Part shown: positions 9,961 to 20,886 of the stretch, in pieces | Layout: each line of letters begins with the position of its first letter | Position numbering within the stretch: position 1 is the first letter of the stretch | From: Isoetes taiwanensis | Lineage: Eukaryota > Streptophyta > Lycopodiopsida > Isoetales > Isoetaceae | DNA: 64,000 bases | Reading direction: 5' to 3' | NCBI GenBank assembly: GCA_021234155.1 | Contig: JAJEKV010000004.1 | Coordinates: 29,109,305 to 29,173,304 of the forward strand | Made by a program: the position numbers and the translations under genes | Notes under the pieces: model-generated | What the model was told of the DNA's origin: nothing | Database searches by the model: none | Seen by the model: the letters and a program-made list of their open reading frames with translations, nothing else

Positions 9961-11590
9961 GTAAACAGGCAGGCACTCATGCCTAAATCATATGTTTCTT
10001 CTTCCATGCATGTTATGTTGTCTTCAGAAATAACATCCACTGCATATGATGCATATGATGCAGATCTAAGTTGAGAAAGTCCTAAGTTGTTCTATTTTCT
10101 GTGAGAAATAAAAGAGCGCCAAAATTAGGGCCAAATTGGTCCACGTCCATTGGAGCCATCTAATAAAAAGTGAGATTGGGCTCCAATACTTGTTTCAAAG
10201 TTAATGAAAATAAGCATTGCCTCTTGCAGATGTTAAACATGCCTTCATGCAAATACAATGAGAACAAGACGGCAAAATTACTATAGGCTTTGCTTCATAC
10301 AGCCGCCGTATTGTTATGAGTATCTTGGTCCATGATTGCCATCTTAGGGTTTGATGCTTGAATCTGTTAAAGACTTGCTGCATTTGGTACAGCCTCTGCA
10401 AGTGGTTGGTACAATCTTTTCCCAGTCTATGTTCTTTTGTTCATTCTTAACATTACAGTTGATTTTTCTATATATCTACAAACCCAACTGTATTAGTTCA
10501 CATTCCGAATCCTTCTCTGGATTTGAGAAGGTTAGAAGATATCAAATTGTGGCTAAATTCTTGTCTCACACATTGCTATCTTCGCTGGCACGTATTACTA
10601 TGTTCTAGCCTACAAAGCGGTGTGCTAAAGAAGATTAACCAATTTTTGGCAGTCAAATGACAATGGCGTCTGATGATCCAAAGGAGTTTGATCAGGCAAG
10701 TCAGTGAAAGTCCTCTTGTTTTGCATTACAGTAGTAGAACAAGTCACCTTACCTGAACCATGAAGCCATGCATTTTCTTTCATGTGATTTTCTTTATCTT
10801 TTAAGTGGGCTTATAAGCTTTGCTGGCAAGCAGGTAACAAATGTGTTCTAGTTATTGTGACTGGCTATTGCCTTGGTTGCCATATATGTTTTCTGATCCC
10901 TTGCCAAAATTGTTTTCTCCCAAAGTTTTGTTGTTAAAATTTGTTGTATCCGCTGTTCGATGCATCTGAGCTAGCATGACTGATCTATGCTGCTAAGTTG
11001 CGCATACCATTGTCCTTATGGTTCTTACAGGTCCGAAGAATCCAAGAAGATATGCTGGTAGAACGTGCATATTTTGGAGCTTATCTGCATGCTAGCTAAG
11101 GCAATGATTTGTGGAATTTGTACAATGTAATTTTGCTGTGAGAAACATCTAGGCTTCTATTTAGGGAAACGGAATTATTTGCTAGATTAGTAGTTATTGT
11201 GACCCGTTATTGCCTGGCCTTAGGGGTATTAAACTAGGTGCTTGTGACATGCATCTATCTTGCAAGCTTGAATTAAATGCATGCCTTGGTTGCCATATAT
11301 GTTTTCACATATTCGGAAGCTTGCCTCCATGATGCTATTTAAAGTGATTATTCGGATTATTTATGCAATGCGATTTTGGTGGAAATAGTCGTCGGACTTC
11401 CATGCAGGGTAATATGCTGCTAAGCTGTGCATATTCTGAAGCTTGCCTCCATGATGTTATTTAAAGGACATTTAAAAGTATATCTCTTATCACACAAGAA
11501 TCAGATACACAAAATTCGGTGTACAACTCCGTACAAAAATTTACGGTTGGGTGAGTTCTATTTATGCTATGTACAGGCAAGCAAAGCTCT
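9961..11590. other. No recognisable gene
   Basis: AT-rich sequence with short ORFs that lack family features. Two similar segments near 11310 and 11430 ('cggaagcttgcctccatgatg' type) indicate a local duplication of roughly 120 bases. Further downstream exons of the SNF2 relic could be hidden here, but I could not identify any. Confidence 0.4.
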
Positions 11591-12193
11591 TCAGAAAAGC
11601 AATCCAGCATTTTTCCCATCGTCTGGCATCATCGGAATGTTGGCTGGGCGGCCGAGCAGCAGGGCAACATATTGATGAAACAATTCCCCGTTCATTCTTT
11701 TGTGAAGTGGCAATCTCAAGGTCCGGTGAATCATGGCATCCATGTCTTTGTAAGCAGATGCGCAGCTTCTATACATCTCAAACACCATCCCCACCTGTGC
11801 ATCATGCGAAAAACTGCTGCTGAAGAATGCCATTATGCTGCACACTGTTGCAACCAATGACGGATTGAATTGTGTAACTATAACCCCAACAATTGCCGCC
11901 GCTGCAGCACAGAAAGCAAAAGCCGGAGCAATAACTGCTAATACCTTGTTAAGCTTCAGAGCCCTTTCTCCCAAAACCACATATTCTTCAATATCTTTTT
12001 CTCTAATCCTCTTTGCAACCTTCTTCAAATCTTCCAGCATCTCCTGAGTCCATCCATTAGAGGGTTTGGAAATTGCAATCTCAGGCACAGATTTATCTAC
12101 TTCAGTGAAGCAGATTGGATGAACTCCAGTGGGAAATTTTCTAAGCAATTTGGAGTTAGAGGAAGAGGATAAGATGCCGTGATACTGTCTAAT
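11591..12193 (-). pseudogene. C-terminal fragment of an At4g22030-like (probable F-box) protein
   Basis: The open frame (about 200 codons, closed upstream by a TAG at 12194-12196) contains, in order, FPTGVHPICFTEVDKSVPEI, GWTQEMLEDLKKVAKRI, VLGERALKLNKVLAVIAPA, an Ala-rich hydrophobic segment, then HDAQVGMVFEMYRSCASAY and NGELFHQYVALLLGRP. This order and wording match the C-terminal half of the plant family annotated as probable F-box protein At4g22030 (usually around 600 residues). The start is not visible: the first codons read through Ser-rich sequence without an ATG, so either a 5' exon is missing or this is a truncated copy. The part present has no internal stop. Function of the family is not well defined; the hydrophobic stretch suggests membrane association. 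Confidence 0.65.
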
Positions 12194-14082
12194 CTATGAG
12201 TTTTATCCTGCAAGAATGTCTGTGCATCTTCTCTTAGGCTTGGACTCGATTAAGAATGGTTCACCACTATGCCGAACCAAAATTAACTGACACCAACCAA
12301 GTTAAACATGCATATTAGAAATGGGATTACTACATCATCAAGGACACATATTCGAAATGGGATTGTTATATTATCAAAGCACGAATTGGTCCTTTTGTAC
12401 CATTGGGTATTCTATTCTTAATATTTGTATGCATTCACTAAGAGAATGAAAGCATGTATTCATATAAGCCCTGTACAATTTCCATTACTAATATAACTAC
12501 AAAAAGCATTCTTCATAAATGGCTAATATGTTTTAGACAAAGATCATAATCACGTCAATCCTAATTGGTCTAGGTACTGAGCTTTGCAAGCCTCTTCTTG
12601 GTCCATGTACAATTCATAAACAAAACAAAACAACACAAAACAAAACCCCACGTTCAACCATTAATAAGCCCCGACACATAAAATGACCCAACAAGAACCA
12701 TGAAAACGAAACGACAACAAGAAACATGAAAACACATTCTCGGGCCACCGTAGGGCAACCCTCCGTGCGCAGCACCTTGTTATAATTTTCCCTTTTTTTA
12801 ACTGGATACCATGAACATCTATTTGAAACAATGTATTATCGTTAACAATGAAGGAAGCTACTTTTTCTCTTTGTCACCACCTACAATACACATCAAAAGT
12901 CCAGTATAGGAGAAGAAGAACATCCACGAACTTAAGTCCATGATCTATACCCAACCACAGAGACATGTCAACTATGATAGAAAGACATGAACCACGGGCT
13001 AAAGTCCGTGAAAACAAGCAAGCTCTATCAAAACAACAAGAGGAAGAGGAGGAGGAGCTTAGATTACGGATCCAAGTCTATGAAATTACTTCAACATGTT
13101 ATGTAAGGCTTAGATTATCAAGTCAATACTCAGAGCCTAAACTATATACTTGAAAATTCCATCGTAGAAAGGACAAGAGCCTAAAATACGAAGGGATTCC
13201 TCCCTGGGAATCGGCAGTAAACTGCCATTCTTATATACAAAACCACCGTTCAAATGCCCCCGCTACCTGAGATATGTGTTCATTGTAAAGGAAAGACAAT
13301 ACACGAGATTAGTGCATGGGAAACATCATGGTTTAGCTTTCAGATGACCTCAATAAAACCTTGGGGTTTTGGGCCCATGGGAAGTGCCCAAAATAGTTAT
13401 GAACCAAACTTTTCACCTAGGCTAATCGACACCAAGGAGGAAATTTCAGAACTGAAGTTAAGAGTTGTTTATACCTGATCGACACCAATGAAGAAAATTT
13501 CACAAATGCCTAACATGCAAGATAAAAGAGTTGTTTACATTAAATGGAATTGTACTACCGAAGGTCCATGCCATAGGCCAACCAGCCAAGATCCTAAGAG
13601 ATTCCTTGCCACTGGGTCTAAATTCTTTGGTGGTGTACAACTTTCCGCGACAGCACTTAGCACATAAAGCACTTACCTGATAAAAAATTTGATATTACGA
13701 AATAATTATATTTGTTGGTACCTCATTTTTCCTGTTGTAATGTTTAAAAGACACGCTTATTATTTGTAATACTCAATTTTCAAACACAATATGCATGTCA
13801 AATTCACGTTGGATGTGAGATTCTTAGCAGTTAAAGCACTTGTCTGGACAATGCTTTTTGACCACCAGTAAAGAATTTACACCCCACTGCCGGTTTCCAT
13901 TGTCAGACCACCAAAATCTTAATCCAGCCACCCCTCTTAACTTTTAATTTTATTGTTAACTGAAGAATCAAGAATGCGTGAAGCCGCTACATTTTTGAAA
14001 TTTGCATTCCTATGGAAAATTAATTGCAGAAATAATATGAACTACCGACATGTGAAAAAAGCATATGGAAGTGCAAATACAA
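12194..14082. other. No recognisable gene
   Basis: AT-rich intergenic sequence between two minus-strand gene relics. Short ORFs on the plus strand (12965-13153, 13254-13478) have biased, low-complexity content and no family features. Nothing else seen. Confidence 0.4.
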
Positions 14083-15533
14083 TTAAAGGAATGGAGGCAA
14101 GATAATCCACCGCCTTGGATATTTTGGACGCCCTTCCTTTCCATCAAAAATCTGTAAGCATAACTTTTTGGTAAACAGGACAAGAACATCAAATATATCA
14201 AGTGAAATGCAGAAATGGGAAGAGAATTACTAACCTTCCTTAGACGACGATGCTTGGCGAATCCTCAATTTGTCATGATAGCAGTGGCTGCCAGCAAGAA
14301 AAGATATCCTGCCACTGTCTGTGTTGCAATATTGAAACCCAACCATTGATAAATTTCTGTTGTATAATTTGCACATAGATAAAAATCCACGTGGAATTTG
14401 GTATCCTCCACTTCCACCTGGAGCCCTCAAGTTCTTCAAAATAATGTGGCAATAAAAATTTGCTAGTTGAAACAAAATGCCAAAAGCAAACCCAATCTGC
14501 ATTTGCCTTTCAGAATCAGGCATATAGAGAGGATGGTTTACAAAGTAAGCAATGAGGTTCCGAATGACCAGTAATAGGCACAGTTCCTGTAGACATTGCT
14601 GAGGGGAGAAGTTGCATGGCTGAACCTATGAATAAAAAGAGTTTCCAAAATACGTTTCAAATAATGAAATGTCCAGTAGATTAAAGCATACGTCTGCGCC
14701 TTATGTTTCACTGCATTGAATGGAAGAGAAAAGAAGGAATAGACAGGCAAGAAATAGAACAGGGGATATATTACCAACGACCCTACATACTCCCAAAGGA
14801 ATAGTGTTCGGTAGGACACTTGTGGGCCAAGGTCTTTAAACACCACTTCAACATCACTATTCTTGCCATCAAAGTATTCAACAAGTTTCTTTCATGTTTC
14901 CAACACAGTTGCCTAGCCTGGCCAGTCTTCAAAGGCAAAGTAAGTCGTTGCCTTGATGGGTAATATTTTGGAACTGCAGGAAGAAAGAATTAGGCAAAAT
15001 TATCCGTTGTATAGGCAACTTTTGAGATATGTCATAACTTTACATTGGCCTTGCAGTAAACGTTTCACTTACCAGATTTATGAATAGCTTGCTTGAGCTC
15101 ATTTACTGTTGCCTGCATTAACATATGACAAAATGATATTGCGATAGAAAAAAGTCACAAAATATGCAGATCTGGAACTGCCTTAAATCTACATTGCATG
15201 GATAACTTATATACACGTAAATGATGGTCATGCCATGAAACGTGCAAGACAAAAAGAAAGAATGCAGCATGTCTGTAAGCATATAGGAAATGATGCATGA
15301 ATCATGCAAAATGTCTTAAGATCCCATAGAATAATAGACAGCGTATTGACCCAAAAAAACAAATGAGTTCAAAGCAGGGGACACCTATAAACCTGAACAG
15401 ACAGATCAAAGTAGAACAAATCCGTTTCAGGTGATTAAGCTAACATGGAAAGCAAGAGGCTTACCTCGTCAGAAAGGGCAATGCCTCCTTTGACAAGTTC
15501 CCTACCGGAACGCGAGACGACCTTCACCCGCAT
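14083..15533 (-). pseudogene. Very-long-chain enoyl-CoA reductase (ECR/CER10) pseudogene
   Basis: ECR performs the last reduction in ER very-long-chain fatty-acid elongation. Four exons are visible: 15533-15465 (MRVKVVSRSGRELVKG), 15112-15073 (ATVNELKQAIHKS), 14973-14235 and 14151-14083, ending [16 protein letters not shown] and a stop, the family C-terminus. Exon 3 holds [46 protein letters not shown] and [13 protein letters not shown]. All three introns have GT-AG ends, so this is a duplicated, not retroposed, copy. Lesions seen: a one-base loss near 14911, TGA at 14892-14894, a one-base loss near 14555, a loss of about 11 bases near 14378, and Trp to TGA at 14265-14267. With five breaks the locus is not functional unless the sequence is poor here. 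No other full copy is in the window. Confidence 0.9.
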
Positions 15534-16124
15534 TTTGGAAGGAGCTGTTGGGTATGGTAGAATACAGAGATAAAGGCCTCATGCGAGGCACCTGGTGGGA
15601 GGAGAGCTTCCATCGGATCTGAAGAAGAAGAAGGGTCGAGCTGCACCATAGCCACGCCTTCGAAGGAATGGGGCTGGATGACCGTTAGTTTACAGGCAGC
15701 AGCCAGTTTGGAGCAATCACCAGCATATTCTAGGCATATGCTGGCATATACCTGGATATGCCCACAAACCCACATAAACGAGGGTTTGCCCCCCTAGGGG
15801 CAACCCAAAAATTAATTAGCCAATTTTAAAAAAGATTTTGGCTTTAGAAGTAGCACAAATTTGTGAAGGTTATCAGGCAATGTAAAAAATTCCGTTCAAT
15901 GGAGACATGGAGTAAAGATGCTGCTGCTTACAGACTTAAGTTATATATTGGCTTGGGAATGATTATTGTTGGTCCCTATAGGGCCAACTCCAACTTGCCA
16001 ATTGGCTAGATATGGCTAGATATATCGTGTAGCATTGTACAGTATCTACAAAAAAGAAAAAGAAAAAAGAAAAAAAGAACCACTATAAACTCAAACCACA
16101 TATGCTGACATCAGCATTGTACGA
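15534..16124. other. Former ECR 5' region and spacer
   Basis: Upstream (minus strand) of the ECR start. Contains short inverted pieces such as CAGCATAT...ATATGCTG near 15721-15744, and plus-strand 'gctagatat' repeats around 16007. No gene seen. Confidence 0.4.
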
Positions 16125-16190
16125 TTTTGGCATACTCATACATGCCAAAACCATCCAATCTCGGTTTTGGCATACTCATATATGCCAAAA
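16125..16190. repeat. Two tandem identical-stem hairpins upstream of the HUH gene
   Basis: TTTTGGCAT (16125-16133) pairs with ATGCCAAAA (16142-16150) across an 8-nt loop, and the same 9-bp stem recurs at 16165-16173/16182-16190, a 40-base period. They lie about 535 bases upstream of the ATG of the HUH gene. HUH transposons (IS200/IS605, Helitrons, Replitrons) commonly carry hairpins near their ends, so these are candidates for an element end. That role is inference. Confidence 0.6.
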
Positions 16191-16396
16191 TCCCAATCTT
16201 AGGTAATGCCTTCCCCTCTGCACAATTGCAGAAGATAAGAGTGTGTTTTATTCTTGCGCCATGAGAATGATGTTTTTGCATCATAATCAAATTTACACGC
16301 CCACATAAATGTACTATAAGGTTTGCTAGTTCATGAAACCGTATGTTTATAACATAAGGTTTGAATGGTTTATGGGGTGTATTGTAGAAAAATGTG

Positions 16397-16404
16397 TATA
16401 TAAA
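16397..16404 (+). promoter_or_regulatory. TATA box candidate for the HUH gene
   Basis: TATATAAA, followed by 'tggggcc', about 320 bases upstream of the ATG at 16725. A second TATAAAT at 16631 is closer to the start. The interval includes a possible 5'-UTR donor (CAG/GTGAGC at 16671). Either TATA could serve; no transcript data. Confidence 0.3.
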
Positions 16405-16724
16405 TGGGGCCTAAAAGAATCTTTACGATTTCTAGTTTTTTTCATTGGGTTAGATTCAGTAGTTAGGTTAGATTTAGTAGGTTAGGTTTCCCGGGAGATT
16501 GTGGAGTTTGGCGGATGTGGGCAAGCAGGTCGGGTGCATGGTCTGATGCAGGCGCTATGTTTGGAAGGTGCCTCTTACTGTTCCTGGCAAGCTGGAAGTG
16601 GATAAGATGGGGAATCCGGCCCTCTTATAGTCTATAAATCCTGAGCTTGGAGCCGGCTTGCGTACCTAACCAGGTGAGCTTCAGATTCCCTTCTGTTTTT
16701 CGCTCTTGTGTTTGTTTTGTTTCC

Positions 16725-18338
16725 ATGAGGAGGGATGCTCGAAGAGCAGGGCGGGCAGGCAGGAATGGGCAGCCAGAGTCTTCTTCTGGGAGGTCTGTCG
16801 AGGCATGCAGAAATGGTCTTGAGGATGAAGGCATAGGCCTCATAGACGTCAGTGTTACACTGGGTGTGGCTGGCATGGATACACCCCCAGAGTTCTATGA
16901 CATGCTCATTAATTTCTGTCAGGAGGACTGTGTTTCAGGTGCTGTTGCAGCGGAGAGGGGGAGTGACTTAGATCACCTGCATTACCAGTGTGTCTTTAGG
17001 CTTGCTCTGAAGTCCCCTAGAGTTGTGAATTTGGCCATGAAGCGGAGGTTTGGGTGGGGAGGTAAGAAGCCTGTGGGGGTTGTTCTTGTTTGTAAGGCAT
17101 TAAAGAATACGAAGCTCCATTGTTTTGAGGGGCTAATAGGGTATTGCATGAAGGATATGGGGAAGCCCCACTTCAAGCTGCACACAAAAAATGTTTCTGA
17201 GCGCCAATTGGAGATGGGCAAGGACCTGTACTTGCTCTATGGTGCAGGGGACATCAAGCATGTCGTAATTTTGGATAACAGGAACCTCTTGGGAAGAGCC
17301 CTTCATTTTGTAAACTATCATGGTGGGAGGCAGCTGAGTTCTAGCCTTGTATACACAATCACTAGGATGCTTAGAACCGGTAAATTCGTGTTGTCTACTA
17401 GCTGGATCCTTCCTTCTAACACTGCTTTTATATCTGAGCATAGAGTCAAGGCCGCCTGGCACCTGACACTAAACCCCAGAGTGGCTTTGCCAAGTGATGT
17501 TAGGTGTGTGCTGTATGGCATCCCGGCTGGGATGGAACCCATTCAGCAGATTGGGAAGGCTAGAAAACGATACTGGGATGAGGCTGCCACGCCTGGAGAC
17601 ATGGATGAGAACTTTGTGGAAGGGGAGGATGATGAATTCAGGCCTCAGGCTGTCGCGGACATGCATGGGACTGATTTCATACCTCTTGACACCACGGATT
17701 ACACAATGGCAATTGGGTGACTTGTGCTTGTAGGGGGCTGCCTGCAGGTTTTGTACATATGTTTCTCTTTGTTTTGATTTTGCATCTTTGTTTGCAGTTA
17801 TTTCTTTATGCCTGGACTAGAGATGGAACGTGGTGATGGGACTGTAGGGATGGAGCTTGAGAATGGGGCTGCTGCTACCAGCAGCCCTGTTGGAGTTGTC
17901 GGGATGAGGCCAACTGATGGCGTGATTAACATTGACAGTGATGAAGAGCCCTCATCTTCCCCTCCTCACAGGCCTGCTGCTCCCGGGCCAAGTATCCATG
18001 ATGTAATTCATAATGCTATGCCCTCTCCCATTTGCCTTCTCTCGAGCAGGGGCGTGTGCGGGGTTGCTCTGGAAGTTGTTTCAAGCATTGTTAACATTAA
18101 TACTCTTGCCGAGTCTGTGGCAGCCTCTGTCAGATTGTTTAGGATGCAGCTTGGCCGCCTCTTTGCAGCATTGGAAGAGGCCGCTTCCCACATGGAGTGG
18201 GAAGAGGTGGAGGTCGTCTGAGATGAGCGCCAGCATATGCGGGCGCATATGAATCTGGCACGTGCTCTTCTTATCAGGGAATTGCGGCGAATTGACACTT
18301 TGGCCAAGCGCCACAATGCTATTATGAACAACAACTAG
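16725..18338 (+). CDS. HUH endonuclease-like protein (Replitron-like transposon protein), two exons, one internal stop
   Basis: Exon 1 (16725-17716) and exon 2 (17798-18338) join in frame across an 81-nt GT-AG intron with a strong pyrimidine tract (GTGACT...TTTGCAG), giving about 509 codons. Exon 1 shows rolling-circle initiator motifs: a hydrophobic strand VSVTLGV (residues 42-48), the metal-binding HLH at 84-86 in DHLHYQCVF, and YCMKD at 140-144, whose Y140 and K143 fit motif III (YxxK). This spacing is that of a one-tyrosine HUH domain. No Walker A or SF3 helicase follows, which argues against a geminivirus-type Rep. Exon 2 has an SDEEPSSSPP acidic/Ser-rich linker and a helical end. A TGA at 18219-18221 interrupts it (a CGA to TGA change would explain this) and the frame then continues to TAG at 18336. 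ATG 16725 is preferred; the longer frame begins with TTG. Flanking hairpins fit a mobile element. Confidence 0.75.
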
Positions 18339-18618
18339 ACACTGGTATGCTTGTATGATTCTCTGCTTTGCTTTCTTCTTGTGTCTTTTTTGTGTCACAG
18401 GTGCTATGCATCAGAAAAGGAACTAAAAAATGGAAAATGGATGTGGAAATGGACTGCAGGTCAGCAAAAAAAGTTTGTCTTTCATTGGAAAAACCAGATT
18501 TCTGTGTTTGTGTGGCTTCATGTGATTGAATGTGGAAAAAGAACTGAAAAAATGAAAAAATAAAGGGACAAGCATGGTGTGATTACATGTGCATGTGCAT
18601 GTGTCATTTAAGGGCGGG

Positions 18619-18668
18619 CAGATTGCTTGGAGCTGCGCATTGCGCAGGGGTTCGAATCCCCCAATCTG
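18619..18668 (+). repeat. tRNA-like folded segment 3' of the HUH gene
   Basis: CAGATTG (18619-18625) pairs perfectly with CAATCTG (18662-18668). Inside are two hairpins: CTGCGC-ATT-GCGCAG (18633-18647) and GGGG-TTCGAAT-CCCC (18647-18661), the latter identical to a tRNA T-arm (B-box GTTCGAATC). There is no D-arm and the total is only 50 nt, so it is not a normal tRNA gene. It could be a tRNA relic or the 3'-end structure of the HUH element, 280 bases after its stop. Confidence 0.5.
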
Positions 18669-18710
18669 TTTCCTCATTTCACTTGTACTTCTGGCAGGGT
18701 GGTGGACGCA

Positions 18711-18778
18711 GCAGAAGGTAGGGACTTATGTTGGTGCAGCCTCAGCAGAAGGTAGGGACTTATGTTGGTGCAGCCTTC
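18711..18778. repeat. 34-bp tandem repeat, two copies
   Basis: The unit beginning 'gcagaaggtagggacttatg' and ending 'gttggtgcagcctca' is repeated directly at 18711 and 18745 with no differences across about 31 bases. It lies 40 bases after the tRNA-like fold and may be part of the same element end. Confidence 0.8.
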
Positions 18779-20853
18779 TTTGGTCAACTTTGCAAACGCG
18801 TCGCCTCAACTTTTTAATTCTATTTTCACTGATGCATAGGGCTCTCTTCTAATCTGGGGTCAATGCAACATTATTTCCTTGTGCAATGGTTGTCAGGCAT
18901 AGGAAGCTTATCTTAGACTTAATTCTATTTTCAGCCTGATGCCTATTTCAGGCTCTCTTCTAATCTCTCTCAATGACGTGTACGGCTGCAATGCCCCTAG
19001 AGGGAATATCCGAGGGAATATTCTTGCATCATGCGGCTGGCAATGCACCAGAGAAGCCATCAGCCATAAAGTAAATGTCAGCCATAAAGTAAATGATAGT
19101 TTTTGTAGGTTTTTTAAAATCGTCCAATATTTTTCTTCACCAAAAATAATGATCCCAATTTTGCAAGATCTATATGTAGATAACTCCAATGCTAGTAGTG
19201 AACTTTAGTGCAAGATGGATCAATAAACTATTATCAAAACCAAGTGTGCATATTAGACAAAGTACAGCAATGCAAGATCTATCAATACAACAATGTGGTA
19301 GGAAAATGTTTGGAGGAGTCTACGGAGATCTATCGTACCTATACTACAAATTGACTACAAAGCAAATCTATGGACTCCAAACTATGTTAGTAATGACATA
19401 GTGCAATAAACAACCTGCAAACAATCCAAGAGCCATGCCAATTCAAGAATGATGAATGTGATTTTTATACGTGCAAGCTACTCTTCTTTCTTCTTGGCTT
19501 TCCATATATTAAATCTAGCACCACGACCTCGAAGGACAACATTACATTAGTACAATTATTTTATCTTTGACTGAAATGCTGCAAAAGATGATGCCCCATA
19601 GTGCCAGATCTTGGCAATATGTAAAAAATTGTCAAAAAAGAAGGACAAAGTTTAAAAGACATCATTTGAATGGCTTTCATTTTATGCAAATATCTTTTCA
19701 CAAATGTCACAAAGTCGAGATAAATAGGTGCATTTACAATGCCACCTTCTTGTATATGTGGTGCAAACAGAAAGGAAATGAGAAATGCGATGCAAAAAAT
19801 ACAACATTTCAAACTATCATACATAGCCTTTCCTGCAAAAGAACTCAGACGAAGGACTCACCTACACCTGGGCTGTCGGAAGCTTAAGTGTTACAGGATT
19901 TTTTGCTCTACCTTATCCAGCATGCTTATTGCAAGCTCAAACACAATGTTAAGGCATTAAACATTGCAAACAAGAAGTAGAAGTAAATAGCAGTCTTACC
20001 TCCATGCGTGAACTACAATAGAGTGATAGAGCTCTAGAAACTGTATCTATCACCAAGTAATTCAAGCTTTGCCCAATATGAGAAGACACATAGCTGTAAC
20101 ACCAATCATCTTCCCATTGACCAACAATGTCAAAATTCTAATGCTAAATTCATAGTTGTTAACATGGCATAACGAAATTCTGATAGGTGCACCAGAAGTA
20201 ATGAAACAAAATAAGACTCCTGAAACCAGCTTCAGAGGCTTGCTTCTCCACGTCTTCCATCCGGGCAAATATTGAATGGATTGCTAAAGAGTTTCAAGAC
20301 AACAACAGAGGACAAAAGAAATAGAAGAAGATCATCTCACTTGTGAAAAATGTTTCCAGAGTCGACTGCGATTTAGGTATAGAATTGCTGATCAACAGAT
20401 TTAGTGATGCCACCGAACATTTTGAAATATCTGAATTGAACCATAGAATGCTTAAGATGGAAATGGCAGGAAAAATAATAGGATATTACCTGGCTTAGGA
20501 AATAGGCATTACCTCACTAATAACAGTTGGGTTGAGAAACTGAAAGAATTAAAGGAAAGATAAAGGAAAGAGAAGGAGCTAGAAGCAGCTAGAAAAAGAA
20601 AGAATAGAATAGAATATTATAGAATTAAAGCAGAAAAAAACCAGAGATGGGGTGGTACTAAGAAGTTCAAAAGCTCTTAGATAGTGCAAAACCGACCTTG
20701 CATTCAGCATGGCTGCAATTTCAGTTCCGCGCTTTAAATGCGCAGCGCAAATAACTCCGGTTTTCTTCCGTGGCCACAAGAGCTAAGCTAACTATTCTAA
20801 ACAGATATTACGGTCGAAATAGCAACACAACAAGATAAATATGCCAAAATACA
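18779..20853. other. No recognisable gene
   Basis: AT-rich intergenic sequence. A 19-base direct duplication ('cagccataaagtaaatg' type) occurs at 19061-19099. Short ORFs on both strands have no family features. Confidence 0.4.
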
Positions 20854-20886
20854 ATGAAATTCTATTACGTTTTCGGACAGGCAGAG

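Noticed and set aside
15524-15775. Minus-strand ORF at the ECR 5' end
   Set aside because: It is out of frame with the ECR start and covers its 5' UTR/promoter; no family features.
16725-18338. Endogenous geminivirus-type Rep
   Set aside because: The HLH and YxxK motifs fit, but no SF3 helicase (Walker A/B) follows, there is an intron, and the C-terminal part is unlike viral Reps. A transposon-type HUH protein is the better fit.
18619-18668. Functional tRNA gene
   Set aside because: No D-arm, only 50 nt, and no proper anticodon loop of seven bases.
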